A program made the position numbers and the translations under genes. This document shows, piece after piece, positions 44,261-52,648 of a stretch of DNA of 64,000 nucleotides (positions within the stretch are counted from its first letter, which is position 1; every line of letters begins with the position of its first letter). Source of the stretch: DATBSK01 sp964532485 (GTDB taxonomy: Bacteria > Actinomycetota > Acidimicrobiia > IMCC26256 > PALSA-555); assembly GCA_964532485.1 (NCBI GenBank), contig CAZHKE010000013.1:1-64000 (forward strand), written 5' to 3'. Under the pieces are notes generated by a model, which was given only the letters and a program-made list of their open reading frames with translations, did not search any database and was not told where the DNA came from.

Positions 44261-45196
44261 GTGAGTGACGGACCGCTCGACGCCCCGCTCGACGTGGCGG
44301 GGAACCCGCTGTGCCTGCTGACCGTGCACGCGCATCCCGACGACGAGGCGTCGAAGGGGAGTGCGACCGTCGCGCGGTACCACGACGAGGGCGTGCGGAG
44401 CGTGCTCGTGTGCTGCACGGGTGGTGAAGCCGGCGACATCCTCAACCCGGCGATGGACACACCCGAGGTGCGGGAGCGGCTCACTGCGGTGCGCCTGGAG
44501 GAGCTCGACGCAAGCGCGGCGGCGATCGGCTACGACGCCGTGCACCTCCTCGGGTACCACGACTCCGGCATGCCCGACACGGAGGCCAACCATCGCCCCG
44601 ACAACTTCGCGAACGCCCCGCTCGACGAAGCCGTGGGCCGTCTGGTCGCGATCATCCGCGCGGAGCGACCGCAGGTCGTCATCACCTATGCCGACGACCG
44701 GAGCTTCTACCCGCACCCCGACCACATCCGGGTCCACGAGATCTCGCAACCGGCGTTCGACGCGGCCGCTGACCCGGGCCTCTTCCCCGGTGCGGGGGAG
44801 CCGTGGGCGCCCGCGAAGCTGTACTACACGGGCTTCTCGCGGCGACGCGTGCAAGCGATGCACGACGAGCTCATCCGTCGCGGCGAGGAGAGCCCGTATG
44901 CGCGCTGGTTCGAGGCCGGCTTCCCCGACCGCGACGGCCGCTTCACGACGTTCGTCGACGTCGGTGGCTGGCTGCACCGCCGCCGCGAGGCGTTGCTGGC
45001 CCACCGGACCCAGGTCGACCCCGAGGGCCACTGGATGCGACTGCCCGACGACGTGATCCGCGAGATCTTCCCGTGGGACGAGTTCGCGCTCGCGCGGTCC
45101 AGCATCGGATCCGTACCGCCGCCCGACACCGAGGACGACCTGTTCGAGGGACTGCGTGCCGCGCGCACCCTCGCTACCATCCCGCGATCCACCTGA
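44261..45196 (+). CDS. mca: mycothiol S-conjugate amidase
   Basis: 311 residues. LLTVHAHPDDEASKGSATVARYHDEGV has zinc ligands His25 and Asp28; CCTGGEAGDILNPAMD is the Mca-specific loop, followed by GYHDSGMPDTEANHRPDNF and FYPHPDHIRVHEI. It cleaves mycothiol conjugates of electrophiles to a mercapturic acid and GlcN-Ins. Mca is restricted to actinobacteria that make mycothiol, a strong taxonomic clue. Distinguished from MshB by the GDILNPAMD segment. Confidence 0.92.
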   Translation: MSDGPLDAPLDVAGNPLCLLTVHAHPDDEASKGSATVARYHDEGVRSVLVCCTGGEAGDILNPAMDTPEVRERLTAVRLEELDASAAAIGYDAVHLLGYHDSGMPDTEANHRPDNFANAPLDEAVGRLVAIIRAERPQVVITYADDRSFYPHPDHIRVHEISQPAFDAAADPGLFPGAGEPWAPAKLYYTGFSRRRVQAMHDELIRRGEESPYARWFEAGFPDRDGRFTTFVDVGGWLHRRREALLAHRTQVDPEGHWMRLPDDVIREIFPWDEFALARSSIGSVPPPDTEDDLFEGLRAARTLATIPRST

Positions 45197-45237
45197 CCGA
45201 CCCGGTCGGGGCGACGGAGTCGAGGACGGGGGCGACC

Positions 45238-45624
45238 GTGGCGAAGTACCTGACGCAGGAGTGGCTCGACGAGGGACGCGAGCTCGCAAAGGACCAGCCG
45301 GAACGCCAGGGCGCGTCGGCGAACATGCAGTACGTCGTGACCGGCGCACCCGACGGCGACGTGAAGTACTACTGGGTGCTCGAGAACGGGAAGCTGCTCG
45401 AGAGCTCGCTCGGTGAGATCGCAGATGCCGACTTCACGCTCACGTCGACCTACGAAGACTCCGTCGCGATCGCCAAGGGCGAGCTCGACGCCAACGCCGC
45501 CTTCATGCAGGGAAAGATGAAGGTCACCGGCAACATGGGAAAGCTGATGCAGCTCATGCCGCTCACCATGTCGCCCGAGTACCAGGCACTCAGCGAGAAG
45601 GTGCGAGCGATCACGGAGTTCTGA
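45238..45624 (+). CDS. SCP2 sterol-binding domain protein
   Basis: 128 residues. KYYWVLENGKLLESSLGEIADADFTLTSTYEDSVAIAKGELDANAAFMQGKMKVTGNMGKLMQLMP is the SCP2 core, with the typical F.QGK.K..GN sequence. A non-enzymatic lipid-carrier fold. GTG start with GGGGG about 6 nt upstream. Converges with the GNAT gene, whose stop begins at the next base. Confidence 0.85.
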   Translation: MAKYLTQEWLDEGRELAKDQPERQGASANMQYVVTGAPDGDVKYYWVLENGKLLESSLGEIADADFTLTSTYEDSVAIAKGELDANAAFMQGKMKVTGNMGKLMQLMPLTMSPEYQALSEKVRAITEF

Positions 45625-46443
45625 TCAAGCAAGGCGGAGGCGGTGCACGCGGAAGGCTCGGTGCGCCACCGCGCCCGCCTTCGCGTAGAAGGGCACCGGC
45701 GCGACCCACGCGATCTCGGCCGTGCGGACACCCTCACGAGCACTGATGTCTTCGGCGAGTGCGCCGAGGATGGCGTGTCCCGTACCGACGTGCCGGCGAG
45801 CCGGATCGGTCGCCATCGGACCGATCCACGTATGTCTGTTCACCGAGTGCGCGCCGAACGCGATCGTCTCACCTCCCGAATCGCGCGCCGCGAACGTCGT
45901 GCTGCGCTCGATCCCCCGGGTGATCTCGTCTTCCCAATGCGGGAACTCGCGTCTCGCGAGGTCGAGCGCGCCGTCTCCGGTCTCGCGCTCCACCGTGATC
46001 CCCGGGGGCGGCACCGCTCGGAACGTCGTGGGCAGCAGCATGTTCAGGCCGTGGTCGTAGGCATCGAACCCCACGGTCTGGAAGAACGCGAGGGCAGGCG
46101 TGTTGGCGAGGTCGACCCCGGGCCAGACGTAGCGGGGCGCCAGGTTGCCGGTGTGGAGCTCGCCGACGCCCTCGGAGCGACACCGGTCCGCGACCTCGCG
46201 CACGAGGGCGCGGGCACGTCCGGTCCGCCGATGCTCCGGCGCGACGACGACGAGCGTGATCCATCCGACCTTCGCGCCCGCGAAGTCTCGGACCAGCCAG
46301 GCGATCGCCGCGTCGTCGGTGCCGCGCACCTGCCCTTCGGGTCCGTAGCAGCACGCCTCGAGGTCGTCGGCGGTGAGGTGCTCTTCCGGCATCGCGCGCG
46401 CGCAGAGCGCCGCGAGCTCCGCCGGCTCGACGTCTCGCTGCAC
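45625..46443 (-). CDS. GNAT acetyltransferase, two domains
   Basis: 272 residues. The N-terminal domain has GWITLVVVAPEHRRTGRARALVREV, a clear acetyl-CoA loop (R/Q-x-x-G-x-A/G). The C-terminal domain has FGAHSVNRHTWIGPMATDPARRHVGTGHAILGALAEDISA, a second such loop. Tandem-GNAT layout resembles MshD (mycothiol synthase) in outline, but identity is not claimed. GTG with GGGAGG 6 nt upstream. Third gene of a minus-strand operon after the thiolase and YdjC genes. Confidence 0.8.
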   Translation of the reverse strand: MQRDVEPAELAALCARAMPEEHLTADDLEACCYGPEGQVRGTDDAAIAWLVRDFAGAKVGWITLVVVAPEHRRTGRARALVREVADRCRSEGVGELHTGNLAPRYVWPGVDLANTPALAFFQTVGFDAYDHGLNMLLPTTFRAVPPPGITVERETGDGALDLARREFPHWEDEITRGIERSTTFAARDSGGETIAFGAHSVNRHTWIGPMATDPARRHVGTGHAILGALAEDISAREGVRTAEIAWVAPVPFYAKAGAVAHRAFRVHRLRLA

Positions 46444-46469
46444 CCAGTCCTCCCGTCGACGCGCGCGGG

Positions 46470-47312
46470 TCAGGCGGCGCGCTGGAGCTCCCGCAGCTCC
46501 CGATACCCGATGAGCGTGGCGCCCGCGCGCTCGATGAGGTTCGGGAGGGACGGCTCGCGACACAAGAACGCGTGGTCTTCCACGCGCCCGGCCCAGTCGG
46601 GGTGCGACGCCCGCAGCTCGTCCGTGTCGACCGCGGGATGCAGGTACACCTCGGTGACGCCCGGTCGCAGGTCGAGCAGGGTGCGCTCCATGACACGCCG
46701 CCCTCCGACGCCGGTGTAGTACACGAAGTGGTCGGGGAACACGACGCCCTCCGCGGCGGCGAGCTCGCGGTACCGGAACCCCACGAGCGACTCGGCTCCG
46801 GCCGGGCCCATGCGCAGCGGCAGCCCGAAGTCGAGCGAGAGCTCGAGGTAGACGTCGAAGAAGTCGGCGCGCAGCTGAAGCGTTCCCATGTGGCTGTCGA
46901 GGTGGCTGACGTCGAAGCCCCAGAGGATCGCCCGCTCGACTTGAGCTCGGCACTCGCGGCGCACCTCTTCGAGATCGGCATGATCCCACGTGTCCTCGAC
47001 GGTGCGTGGGAAGCCGCCGTCACCGTCGAGCAGGCTCGGCGCCTGCGTGATCGGCCCCCAGCGGTACGTCTCCCATTCGGCGTTCAACGTGAGATGCACG
47101 CCCACGTCCTCACCGCGCCACCCGGCGGCGGCGTCACGGGCCCAGGGGCAGGGCACCATCAGCGAGGCGCTCGTGGCCACGCCGCCGCGGAGCGCGTCGT
47201 AGACCGCGACGTTGGCGGCGCGCGACGACCCGAGGTCGTCGCAGTTGACGATCAGCAGCTTGTCGACGGGCGCATGACCGAGGCGCTCCGCGAGGGACGG
47301 CTGCTCGGCCAT
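46470..47312 (-). CDS. YdjC/ChbG-family carbohydrate deacetylase
   Basis: 280 residues. LLIVNCDDLGSSRAANVAVYDAL (metal-binding Asp-Asp), DVGVHLTLNAEWETYRWGP (His), DVSHLDSHMGTLQL (His-x3-His) and EVYLHPAVDTDELRA are the family motifs. It removes acetyl groups from N-acetylated sugars. Starts 11 nt after the thiolase stop, so it is co-transcribed. Its metabolic tie to a thiolase is not evident. Confidence 0.87.
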   Translation of the reverse strand: MAEQPSLAERLGHAPVDKLLIVNCDDLGSSRAANVAVYDALRGGVATSASLMVPCPWARDAAAGWRGEDVGVHLTLNAEWETYRWGPITQAPSLLDGDGGFPRTVEDTWDHADLEEVRRECRAQVERAILWGFDVSHLDSHMGTLQLRADFFDVYLELSLDFGLPLRMGPAGAESLVGFRYRELAAAEGVVFPDHFVYYTGVGGRRVMERTLLDLRPGVTEVYLHPAVDTDELRASHPDWAGRVEDHAFLCREPSLPNLIERAGATLIGYRELRELQRAA

Positions 47313-47323
47313 GGTGCGGACGA

Positions 47324-48514
47324 CTACGAGAGTCGCTCGAGGATGGTGCCGGTGCCGAGCCCGCCGCCGCAGCACATCGTGACCAGCGCGAGCGCACCGT
47401 CGGCGCGCTCGAGCTCGTGCAAAGCGGTGGTGACCAGCCGCGCGCCCGTCGCGCCGACTGGATGTCCGAGCGCGATCGCGCCCCCGTTGGGGTTGACGAT
47501 CGCCATGTCGGGGTGCAGCTCGCGCTCCCACGCCAGCACGACTGCAGCGAACGCCTCGTTGATCTCGACGGTGTCGAAGTCGCCGATCGAGAGCCCCGTG
47601 CGTTCGAGCAGCAGATGGGTCGCATCGATCGGGCCCGTGAGCATGAGCACGGGATCGACGCCCACGAGGCACTGATCGACGATCCGCGCGCGCGGTGTGA
47701 TGCCGAGCTCCTTCGCTCGGGCCGCCGTCGTGAGAACGACCGCGGCCGCACCGTCCGTGATCTGTGACGAGGTGCCGGCAGTGTGCACGCCGTCGTCACG
47801 GGCGACGGGCTTGAGCTGGGCGAGCGCTTCGAGCGACGTCTCGCGCAACCCCTCGTCGCGGGCCACGTGATGCGTCGTGCCGGTGGGCTTGGCGTCGTCG
47901 TCGAGGTCGGGCGCGTCGATCGGGAGCACCTCGGGTTCGAAGCGTCCTTCGTCCCATGCGGTCGCGGCGCGCTGCTGCGACTGCAGGCCGAGCCGGTCGC
48001 AGTCGTCGCGGGTGACGCTCCACTTCTCCGCGATGCGTTCGGCGCCTTCGAACTGGGTCGCGTACTCGTACCGCTGGAAGTAGCTCTTCGGGATCGGTCG
48101 TCCCGGACCGTTCTGCACCGCGGCACCGAGCGGCACCCGGCTCATCGACTCGATCCCGCACGCGAGTGCGCTGTCGACGACACCCGCCGCCACGAGCGCG
48201 GCTGCGAGGTTCGTGGCCTGCTGCGACGAGCCGCACTGGGCGTCGACGGTCGTCGCGGCCACCGAGATGGGAAGGCCGGCCGCGAGCCACGCCGTACGCG
48301 CGATGTCGAAGGTCTGCTCACCGGTCTGTGACACGCAGCCACCGATGACCTGGCCGATCGCCTCGGGCGGGATGCCGGAGCGCTCGACCGCCGCTCGTTG
48401 GACGGCGCCGAGGAGATCGGCGGGGTGAACCGTCGCCAGGCCGCCGTTGCGTCGGCCTAGTGGCGACCGGACCGCGGCGGCGACGACGACGTCGTCGTCG
48501 GCGAGGGCGCGCAT
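47324..48514 (-). CDS. acetyl-CoA acyltransferase (thiolase)
   Basis: 396 residues. VDAQCGSSQQATNLAAALVAAG has the nucleophilic Cys; EINEAFAAVVLAWERELHPD, NPNGGAIALGHPVGATGARLV (His) and VTMCCGGGLGTGTILE (second Cys) complete the site. Cleaves 3-ketoacyl-CoA in beta-oxidation. An open frame runs further upstream, but ATG 48514 is 7 nt after TACGAT and matches homology. First gene of the thiolase-YdjC-GNAT operon. Confidence 0.93.
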   Translation of the reverse strand: MRALADDDVVVAAAVRSPLGRRNGGLATVHPADLLGAVQRAAVERSGIPPEAIGQVIGGCVSQTGEQTFDIARTAWLAAGLPISVAATTVDAQCGSSQQATNLAAALVAAGVVDSALACGIESMSRVPLGAAVQNGPGRPIPKSYFQRYEYATQFEGAERIAEKWSVTRDDCDRLGLQSQQRAATAWDEGRFEPEVLPIDAPDLDDDAKPTGTTHHVARDEGLRETSLEALAQLKPVARDDGVHTAGTSSQITDGAAAVVLTTAARAKELGITPRARIVDQCLVGVDPVLMLTGPIDATHLLLERTGLSIGDFDTVEINEAFAAVVLAWERELHPDMAIVNPNGGAIALGHPVGATGARLVTTALHELERADGALALVTMCCGGGLGTGTILERLS

Positions 48515-48521
48515 GGTTCGG

Positions 48522-48527
48522 ATCGTA
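48522..48527 (-). promoter_or_regulatory. -10 element for thiolase
   Basis: TACGAT, 7 nt before the ATG. Confidence 0.5.
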
Positions 48528-48535
48528 CTGCCCTC

Positions 48536-48541
48536 TACGCT
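48536..48541 (+). promoter_or_regulatory. -10 element for the lipoprotein gene
   Basis: TACGCT, 6 nt before the ATG. Confidence 0.5.
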
Positions 48542-48547
48542 GACCGC

Positions 48548-49192
48548 ATGCGGCCACGCCTCGCGTTCGTCGGCGCGCTCGTGTGCCTGCTCGCCGTGGG
48601 CGCTGCGTGCGCCGGTGGTGGTGACGACGAGGCTGCCCCGAGCAAGGCGAAGGACGCTGCGACGGACCGGCGGGACACCGGGCCGGGCTGCAGGCACATC
48701 GTCGCCAGCGAGGGTCGGCGCTTCCGCCGGCCCGGCACGACCCTCGTCTACATGGTCGACGCGGTGACCGAGCCGCACGTCTGCTACGACAAGATCACGT
48801 TCGTCTTCGACCCCGGTGACAGCCCCGACCTGCCGCCGGGCTACCTGGTCGAGTACCGCAAGCCTCCGTTCGTCGAGGGCATCAACACCACGACCGAGGG
48901 CTTCGACGAGGCCAAGGCCTACCTCTACGTCGAGATGCAGCCGACGTCGACGGTCGACCTGCGCTTCGCCGGATCCGGCCGGCGGACGTACCGCGGCAAC
49001 CTGCGACTCACGCTCGACAAGGCGATCCAGCACACGGTCATCGTCGAGTGGCTCGACAAGGTCGAGGACACGACCCCGGAGGACCCGACCGACGACAAGA
49101 TCATCTGGGTCATCGGGCTCGACGAGAAGCGACCGTTCACCGTCGACTCCGCGAACCAGCCGCCGCGCATCAGCATCCTCGTCATGCGCTGA
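48548..49192 (+). CDS. lipoprotein with AMIN-like domain
   Basis: 214 residues. Lipoprotein signal MRPRLAFVGALVCLLAVGAAC with lipobox VGAAC, then an acidic linker. The mature domain (TTLVYMVDAVTEPHVCYDKITFVFDPG, GYLVEYRKPPFVEG, YLYVEMQPTSTVDLRF, HTVIVEWLDK) follows the beta pattern of AMIN-like domains in actinobacterial lipoproteins, which may bind cell-wall polymers. Function unknown. Transcribed divergently from the thiolase operon. Confidence 0.78.
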   Translation: MRPRLAFVGALVCLLAVGAACAGGGDDEAAPSKAKDAATDRRDTGPGCRHIVASEGRRFRRPGTTLVYMVDAVTEPHVCYDKITFVFDPGDSPDLPPGYLVEYRKPPFVEGINTTTEGFDEAKAYLYVEMQPTSTVDLRFAGSGRRTYRGNLRLTLDKAIQHTVIVEWLDKVEDTTPEDPTDDKIIWVIGLDEKRPFTVDSANQPPRISILVMR

Positions 49193-49229
49193 GCGCGGCG
49201 CCGAACGACCGAGTCGCCAGGCGGGCGCG

Positions 49230-50183
49230 TCAGGCGATCAGGACGATCTTTCCGAGCTTGCCGCCGGCTGCGAAGTGGTCGTAGGCGGCCTCGGCGTCGG
49301 CCATCGGGTACTCGGCCGCGACCGGCACGCGCAGTGCCCCTGAGGCGAGCAGCGGCAGCACCGACCGCTCGATGCCGCGGGCGGCGATCGCCTTGCCCTC
49401 GAGTGGGCGGGCCCGCAGCGTCGATGCGTGGATGCGGCCGCGCGTCGCCATGAGCTGGAGCAGGTTGATCTCGACCGTGGCGCCGCCACCGACGCCGATC
49501 ACGACGACGCGGCCTCCGGTCGTCAGCGCCGCGAGGTCGCCAGGCAGGTTGGGCCCACCGATGAGCTCGAGCACGACGTCGTACGGGCCGCGGTCGGTGT
49601 AGGCGTCGGGCGCGCAGACCTCGACGACTCCGGCCGCCCCGCCGATCTCGGCGACATCGCCGCGGAGCGCTTCGTTGCGGACGGTCGCGACCACGCGCGC
49701 GCCGGCGCGCGCCGCGAGCTGGACTCCCGCGATCCCGACACCGCCGGCCGCGCCGTGCACGAGCACCCGCTCGCCGACGGCGAGCTCGCACTGCGTGAAC
49801 AGCGCGTCGTGCGCGGTCGTGAACACCTCCGGGAATCCGCCGGCCTCCGGCCAGGCGAGACCCTCGGGCACCGGGAGCGCGACGCGCTCGTGGACGAGGG
49901 CGAGCTCGGCCTGGCCGCCGCCGCCGACGACGGCCATGACCCGGTCGCCGCCCGCGAACCGCGTGACGCCCGCCCCGGTGCCGACGACCTCGCCTGCGAG
50001 CTCGAGGCCGGGGACGTCGGCGGGAGCGTCGTGCGGCGCCGCGTAGAGCCCGCGTCGTTGGAGCATGTCGGCGCCGTTGAGCCCCGCCGCACGCACGGAC
50101 ACGAGCAGCTCCCCGTGCCCTGGCTCCGGGTCTGGTCGTGTCGCCCAGTCGAGTCGACCGTCGGTGATCGTGACCGCTCGCAT
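49230..50183 (-). CDS. NADPH:quinone oxidoreductase-type MDR protein
   Basis: 317 residues. Medium-chain reductase without the structural zinc loop: MRAVTITDGRLDWATRPDPEPG, VRAAGLNGADMLQRRGLY and PGLELAGEVVGTGAGVTRFAGGDRVMA. RVLVHGAAGGVGIAGVQLAARAGARV is the NADPH-binding loop. Closest to QOR/PIG3-type quinone reductases. ATG 6 nt after TACGCT. Confidence 0.9.
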   Translation of the reverse strand: MRAVTITDGRLDWATRPDPEPGHGELLVSVRAAGLNGADMLQRRGLYAAPHDAPADVPGLELAGEVVGTGAGVTRFAGGDRVMAVVGGGGQAELALVHERVALPVPEGLAWPEAGGFPEVFTTAHDALFTQCELAVGERVLVHGAAGGVGIAGVQLAARAGARVVATVRNEALRGDVAEIGGAAGVVEVCAPDAYTDRGPYDVVLELIGGPNLPGDLAALTTGGRVVVIGVGGGATVEINLLQLMATRGRIHASTLRARPLEGKAIAARGIERSVLPLLASGALRVPVAAEYPMADAEAAYDHFAAGGKLGKIVLIA

Positions 50184-50189
50184 GGCGGC

Positions 50190-50195
50190 AGCGTA
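50190..50195 (-). promoter_or_regulatory. -10 element for quinone oxidoreductase
   Basis: TACGCT, 6 nt before the ATG. Confidence 0.5.
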
Positions 50196-50202
50196 CGGCG
50201 AC

Positions 50203-50928
50203 TCACCCTCGCCGGTCAGCGGTCAGCGGGCGGGCGACCCTCCCGACGGCGGTCAGCACCGTGGCGCGCGGGCCGACGATCACGCCCCAGCGCGCCGCCG
50301 GCGCCTCGCCCAGGTCGTGGGTGAGCATCACCGCTCGGGTCGGGACGACCTGTTGCAGGCACGCGAAGCCGGTCTGGAGACCGTCGCGGCACGGGACTGC
50401 GTCGCGACCGGGGTCGAGCACCAGCACGTCCCAGCGACCGGGCTGCAGGCCGCTCGAGCGGAGCACGCGTTCGGCGACGGCGGCCGCGGTCGCGGCGTCG
50501 GGCGCGACCCCACCGACGTCGGCGACGAACTGGACGCCGGGCACGGTGCAGCCGTACGGCGCTTCGGGGGCCGCGCAGATGGTCGCTCGGTCACCGGCCG
50601 GACCGAGCAGCGTCGTGCTGTCGCTGAACTGGACGTACCAGCCGCTCGGCGCTCGGTTCAGGTAGAGCTCGCGCACGTCGTCCTGGGCCTCCCAGCCGGC
50701 GGTGGTGCGCTCGGGTGCGGTGTCGATGCCGAACGCCCGCGCCGCGCGCGCGACGTCCGCCCGGTCGAGGTGCGGCCGGCGGGTGCTGGGTGCCAGCGTG
50801 ACGTCCGCATCGCCGCCGCTCCCGCTGCCCCCCGCCCGCGCGAGCGCCGGGGTCAGGGCAGACGCAGCGGCCGCCAGGAGGAGCACGCAGGCAGCGCTGC
50901 GAAGCGGTTGGAGCGCCGGATGAGCCAT
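50203..50928 (-). CDS. secreted hypothetical protein
   Basis: 241 residues. A clear signal peptide (LRSAACVLLLAAAASALTPALARA) is followed by a Gly/Ser linker and a mature domain. Visible strands are LYLNRAPSGWYVQFSD and WDVLVLDPGRDAVPCRDGLQ, with several Cys residues that may pair outside the cell. Family not recognised. ATG with GAGGGGG 5-6 nt upstream, unlike the leaderless neighbours. Upstream of the quinone oxidoreductase on the same strand. Confidence 0.75.
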   Translation of the reverse strand: MAHPALQPLRSAACVLLLAAAASALTPALARAGGSGSGGDADVTLAPSTRRPHLDRADVARAARAFGIDTAPERTTAGWEAQDDVRELYLNRAPSGWYVQFSDSTTLLGPAGDRATICAAPEAPYGCTVPGVQFVADVGGVAPDAATAAAVAERVLRSSGLQPGRWDVLVLDPGRDAVPCRDGLQTGFACLQQVVPTRAVMLTHDLGEAPAARWGVIVGPRATVLTAVGRVARPLTADRRG

Positions 50929-51007
50929 GGCGTCCCCCTCGTGTCGTCGTCGGGGCTCGTGGCCGGTCGACGGAAGGTTCTCGGCCGGCGTCGCCGTCCT
51001 CGCTCGC

Positions 51008-51013
51008 TACGGT
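51008..51013 (+). promoter_or_regulatory. -10 element for the 135-residue hypothetical gene
   Basis: TACGGT, 6 nt before the GTG. Confidence 0.5.
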
Positions 51014-51019
51014 ACGCGC

Positions 51020-51427
51020 GTGAACCCGGATCGAGAAGCGGCGGGCCCGCCCAACCGCCCGCACCGGGCAGTAGCGGGGCCGGTGGCGTTCTTCGACGAC
51101 GAGGAGAACGAGCTGGTGCTCGACGCCGAGGACGCGCGCACGTTCTGGACGCTGACGGGCGGGCTCGACGGGGCGACCGTCTCCGCATGCCCGGGCTGCG
51201 CGGCTCGCGTCCTGGCGTGCGTGGCCCTGGTCGACCTGCTCGACGACGCGCCACCCCATCCGCGGGCCCGTGAGGTGCGCGAGCTGGCCGACGACGCGCC
51301 GACGTTGCACCTCTACGTCGTCGACCTGGCGTCGCCGTGTCGCCACCTCGCGTGGCGAGACCCCGGCTATGCGGAGTGGCGGGAGGCGGTCGCCGATGTC
51401 GTCGACGACGTTCGTGGCCCTCGCTGA
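51020..51427 (+). CDS. hypothetical protein with CxxC
   Basis: 135 residues. AFFDDEENELVLDAEDARTFWTLTGG is followed by VSACPGCAARVLACVALVDLLDD, with CPGC and a further Cys. ASPCRHLAWRDPGYAEWREAVADVV is at the end. Soluble, acidic, no signal peptide; the Cys/His set (CPGC, C, CRH) could bind zinc. Family unknown. GTG 6 nt after a -10 supports a real gene. Confidence 0.65.
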   Translation: MNPDREAAGPPNRPHRAVAGPVAFFDDEENELVLDAEDARTFWTLTGGLDGATVSACPGCAARVLACVALVDLLDDAPPHPRAREVRELADDAPTLHLYVVDLASPCRHLAWRDPGYAEWREAVADVVDDVRGPR

Positions 51428-51439
51428 GCCCGCGACCGG

Positions 51440-52027
51440 CTAGCGGTCGACGCGTGGGCGCTTGAACTCGTTGAGGCGGGTCCAGTCGAGCAGGTCGATC
51501 ATCCGCTCGAGGTCGTCGACGCGACCGCGCTCCATGAACCGGACGAACGCGGCGTTCTCGCCCTCGATGAACGTCGGCACGCCCCACACACCCCACCGCT
51601 CGACGGCCTCGGTGTGCTCGGCGGCGAGGGTGGTGAGCGGTCGACCGCTCCAGACCTCGGCAGCCACGGCCTCGGCGTCGAGCCCGACGCTCGTCACCGC
51701 ATCTCGCAGGACGTCCTCGTGGCCGAGCTTCAGGCCCTTGTCGTGGCGCACTGCGAACAGCGCGAGGTGCGCCTCGTCGAACTGGTCGGCGAACGCGTCG
51801 CGCACCGCGATGCCGTACAGCAGAGCGAGCACGCCGCCGCCCCACGCACCTGGTGCGCGTTCCCAGACCGGTGGCTCACCCTCCTCGGAGTGGACCTGGT
51901 CCAGCGAGAACGGGAGATAGCGGAACTCGAAGTCGCCGCCGTCGCGCACGGCGTTGACGGCCGCCGCGTTGCCGTTGTAGGCGAAGGGACAGCGGTAGTC
52001 GAACGTGACGGCCAGTGCTCGGGTCAC
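51440..52027 (-). CDS. DsbA-like (HCCA isomerase/FrnE-type) protein
   Basis: 195 residues. LAVTFDYRCPFAYNGNAAAVNAV opens a thioredoxin-like fold with a single Cys. FEFRYLPFSLDQVHSEEGEPPVWE and a helical insertion follow, with VERWGVWGVPTFIEGENAAFV containing the cis-Pro VPTF motif. The family covers glutathione- or mycothiol-linked isomerases and disulfide enzymes; the missing second Cys favours a non-disulfide role. GTG with AGGAGG 6 nt upstream. Confidence 0.8.
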   Translation of the reverse strand: MTRALAVTFDYRCPFAYNGNAAAVNAVRDGGDFEFRYLPFSLDQVHSEEGEPPVWERAPGAWGGGVLALLYGIAVRDAFADQFDEAHLALFAVRHDKGLKLGHEDVLRDAVTSVGLDAEAVAAEVWSGRPLTTLAAEHTEAVERWGVWGVPTFIEGENAAFVRFMERGRVDDLERMIDLLDWTRLNEFKRPRVDR

Positions 52028-52056
52028 GGGTGCCTCCTGAGTCGGAGACGCCAACG

Positions 52057-52608
52057 CTACCGCTCTCGCAGCCGCCCCTCCGCGACGAACCGGCGCGCGG
52101 CCGGTGCGAGCGCAAGGCCCAGCGCCGCCCCGGCGAGCGCGTCGGACGCGTGGTGCATCCTCACGTAGACGCGGCTGCCGGCGACCAGCCCGGCGAGGAC
52201 GAACCACGCTGGCGCGACCGCGCGGCCCTTCCCGAGCACGCTCGCGCACATGAACGCGGTCGCAGCATGCCCGGAGGGGAACGACGAGGTGATGGGGCGA
52301 CGCATCCCGTAGGGGAGCGGCTCTTCGTGCTCGAAGTGCTCCGTCGGCCTGACCCGCCGGAAGAGTGACTTCACGCCGGCGTTGGTGATCGCGGACTCCA
52401 TTCCGAGGGCGGCGCTGAAGCGCAGCGCGAACGCCGGGCTGCGCCTGCGCACCCCGTGGACGACGCCGACCGCGTGCCACAGCATGCCGTGATCGGCGGC
52501 ACTGGACAGCGAGTAGAAGACCCGGTCGAGCGCCGGGCTGCGATGCTGGTCGAGCCAGGCATCGACGCGGGCGTCGAACGCCGCGACCCGTTCACGGATG
52601 CCGCGCAC
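52057..52608 (-). CDS. PAP2-family membrane phosphatase
   Basis: 183 residues. The three phosphatase motifs are present: KSLFRRVRP, SSFPSGHAATAFM and SRVYVRMHHASDALAG (catalytic His, second His, Asp). Several hydrophobic helices. It dephosphorylates a lipid phosphate or polyprenyl diphosphate at the membrane. GTG 6 nt after AACACT. Lies between the nuclease and the DsbA-like gene, all on the minus strand. Confidence 0.87.
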   Translation of the reverse strand: MRGIRERVAAFDARVDAWLDQHRSPALDRVFYSLSSAADHGMLWHAVGVVHGVRRRSPAFALRFSAALGMESAITNAGVKSLFRRVRPTEHFEHEEPLPYGMRRPITSSFPSGHAATAFMCASVLGKGRAVAPAWFVLAGLVAGSRVYVRMHHASDALAGAALGLALAPAARRFVAEGRLRER

Positions 52609-52614
52609 CCGCCC

Positions 52615-52620
52615 AGTGTT
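52615..52620 (-). promoter_or_regulatory. -10 element for PAP2 gene
   Basis: AACACT, 6 nt before the GTG; weaker match. Confidence 0.3.
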
Positions 52621-52648
52621 GCCCAGCCGGCCGGCGTGGGCGGAACCG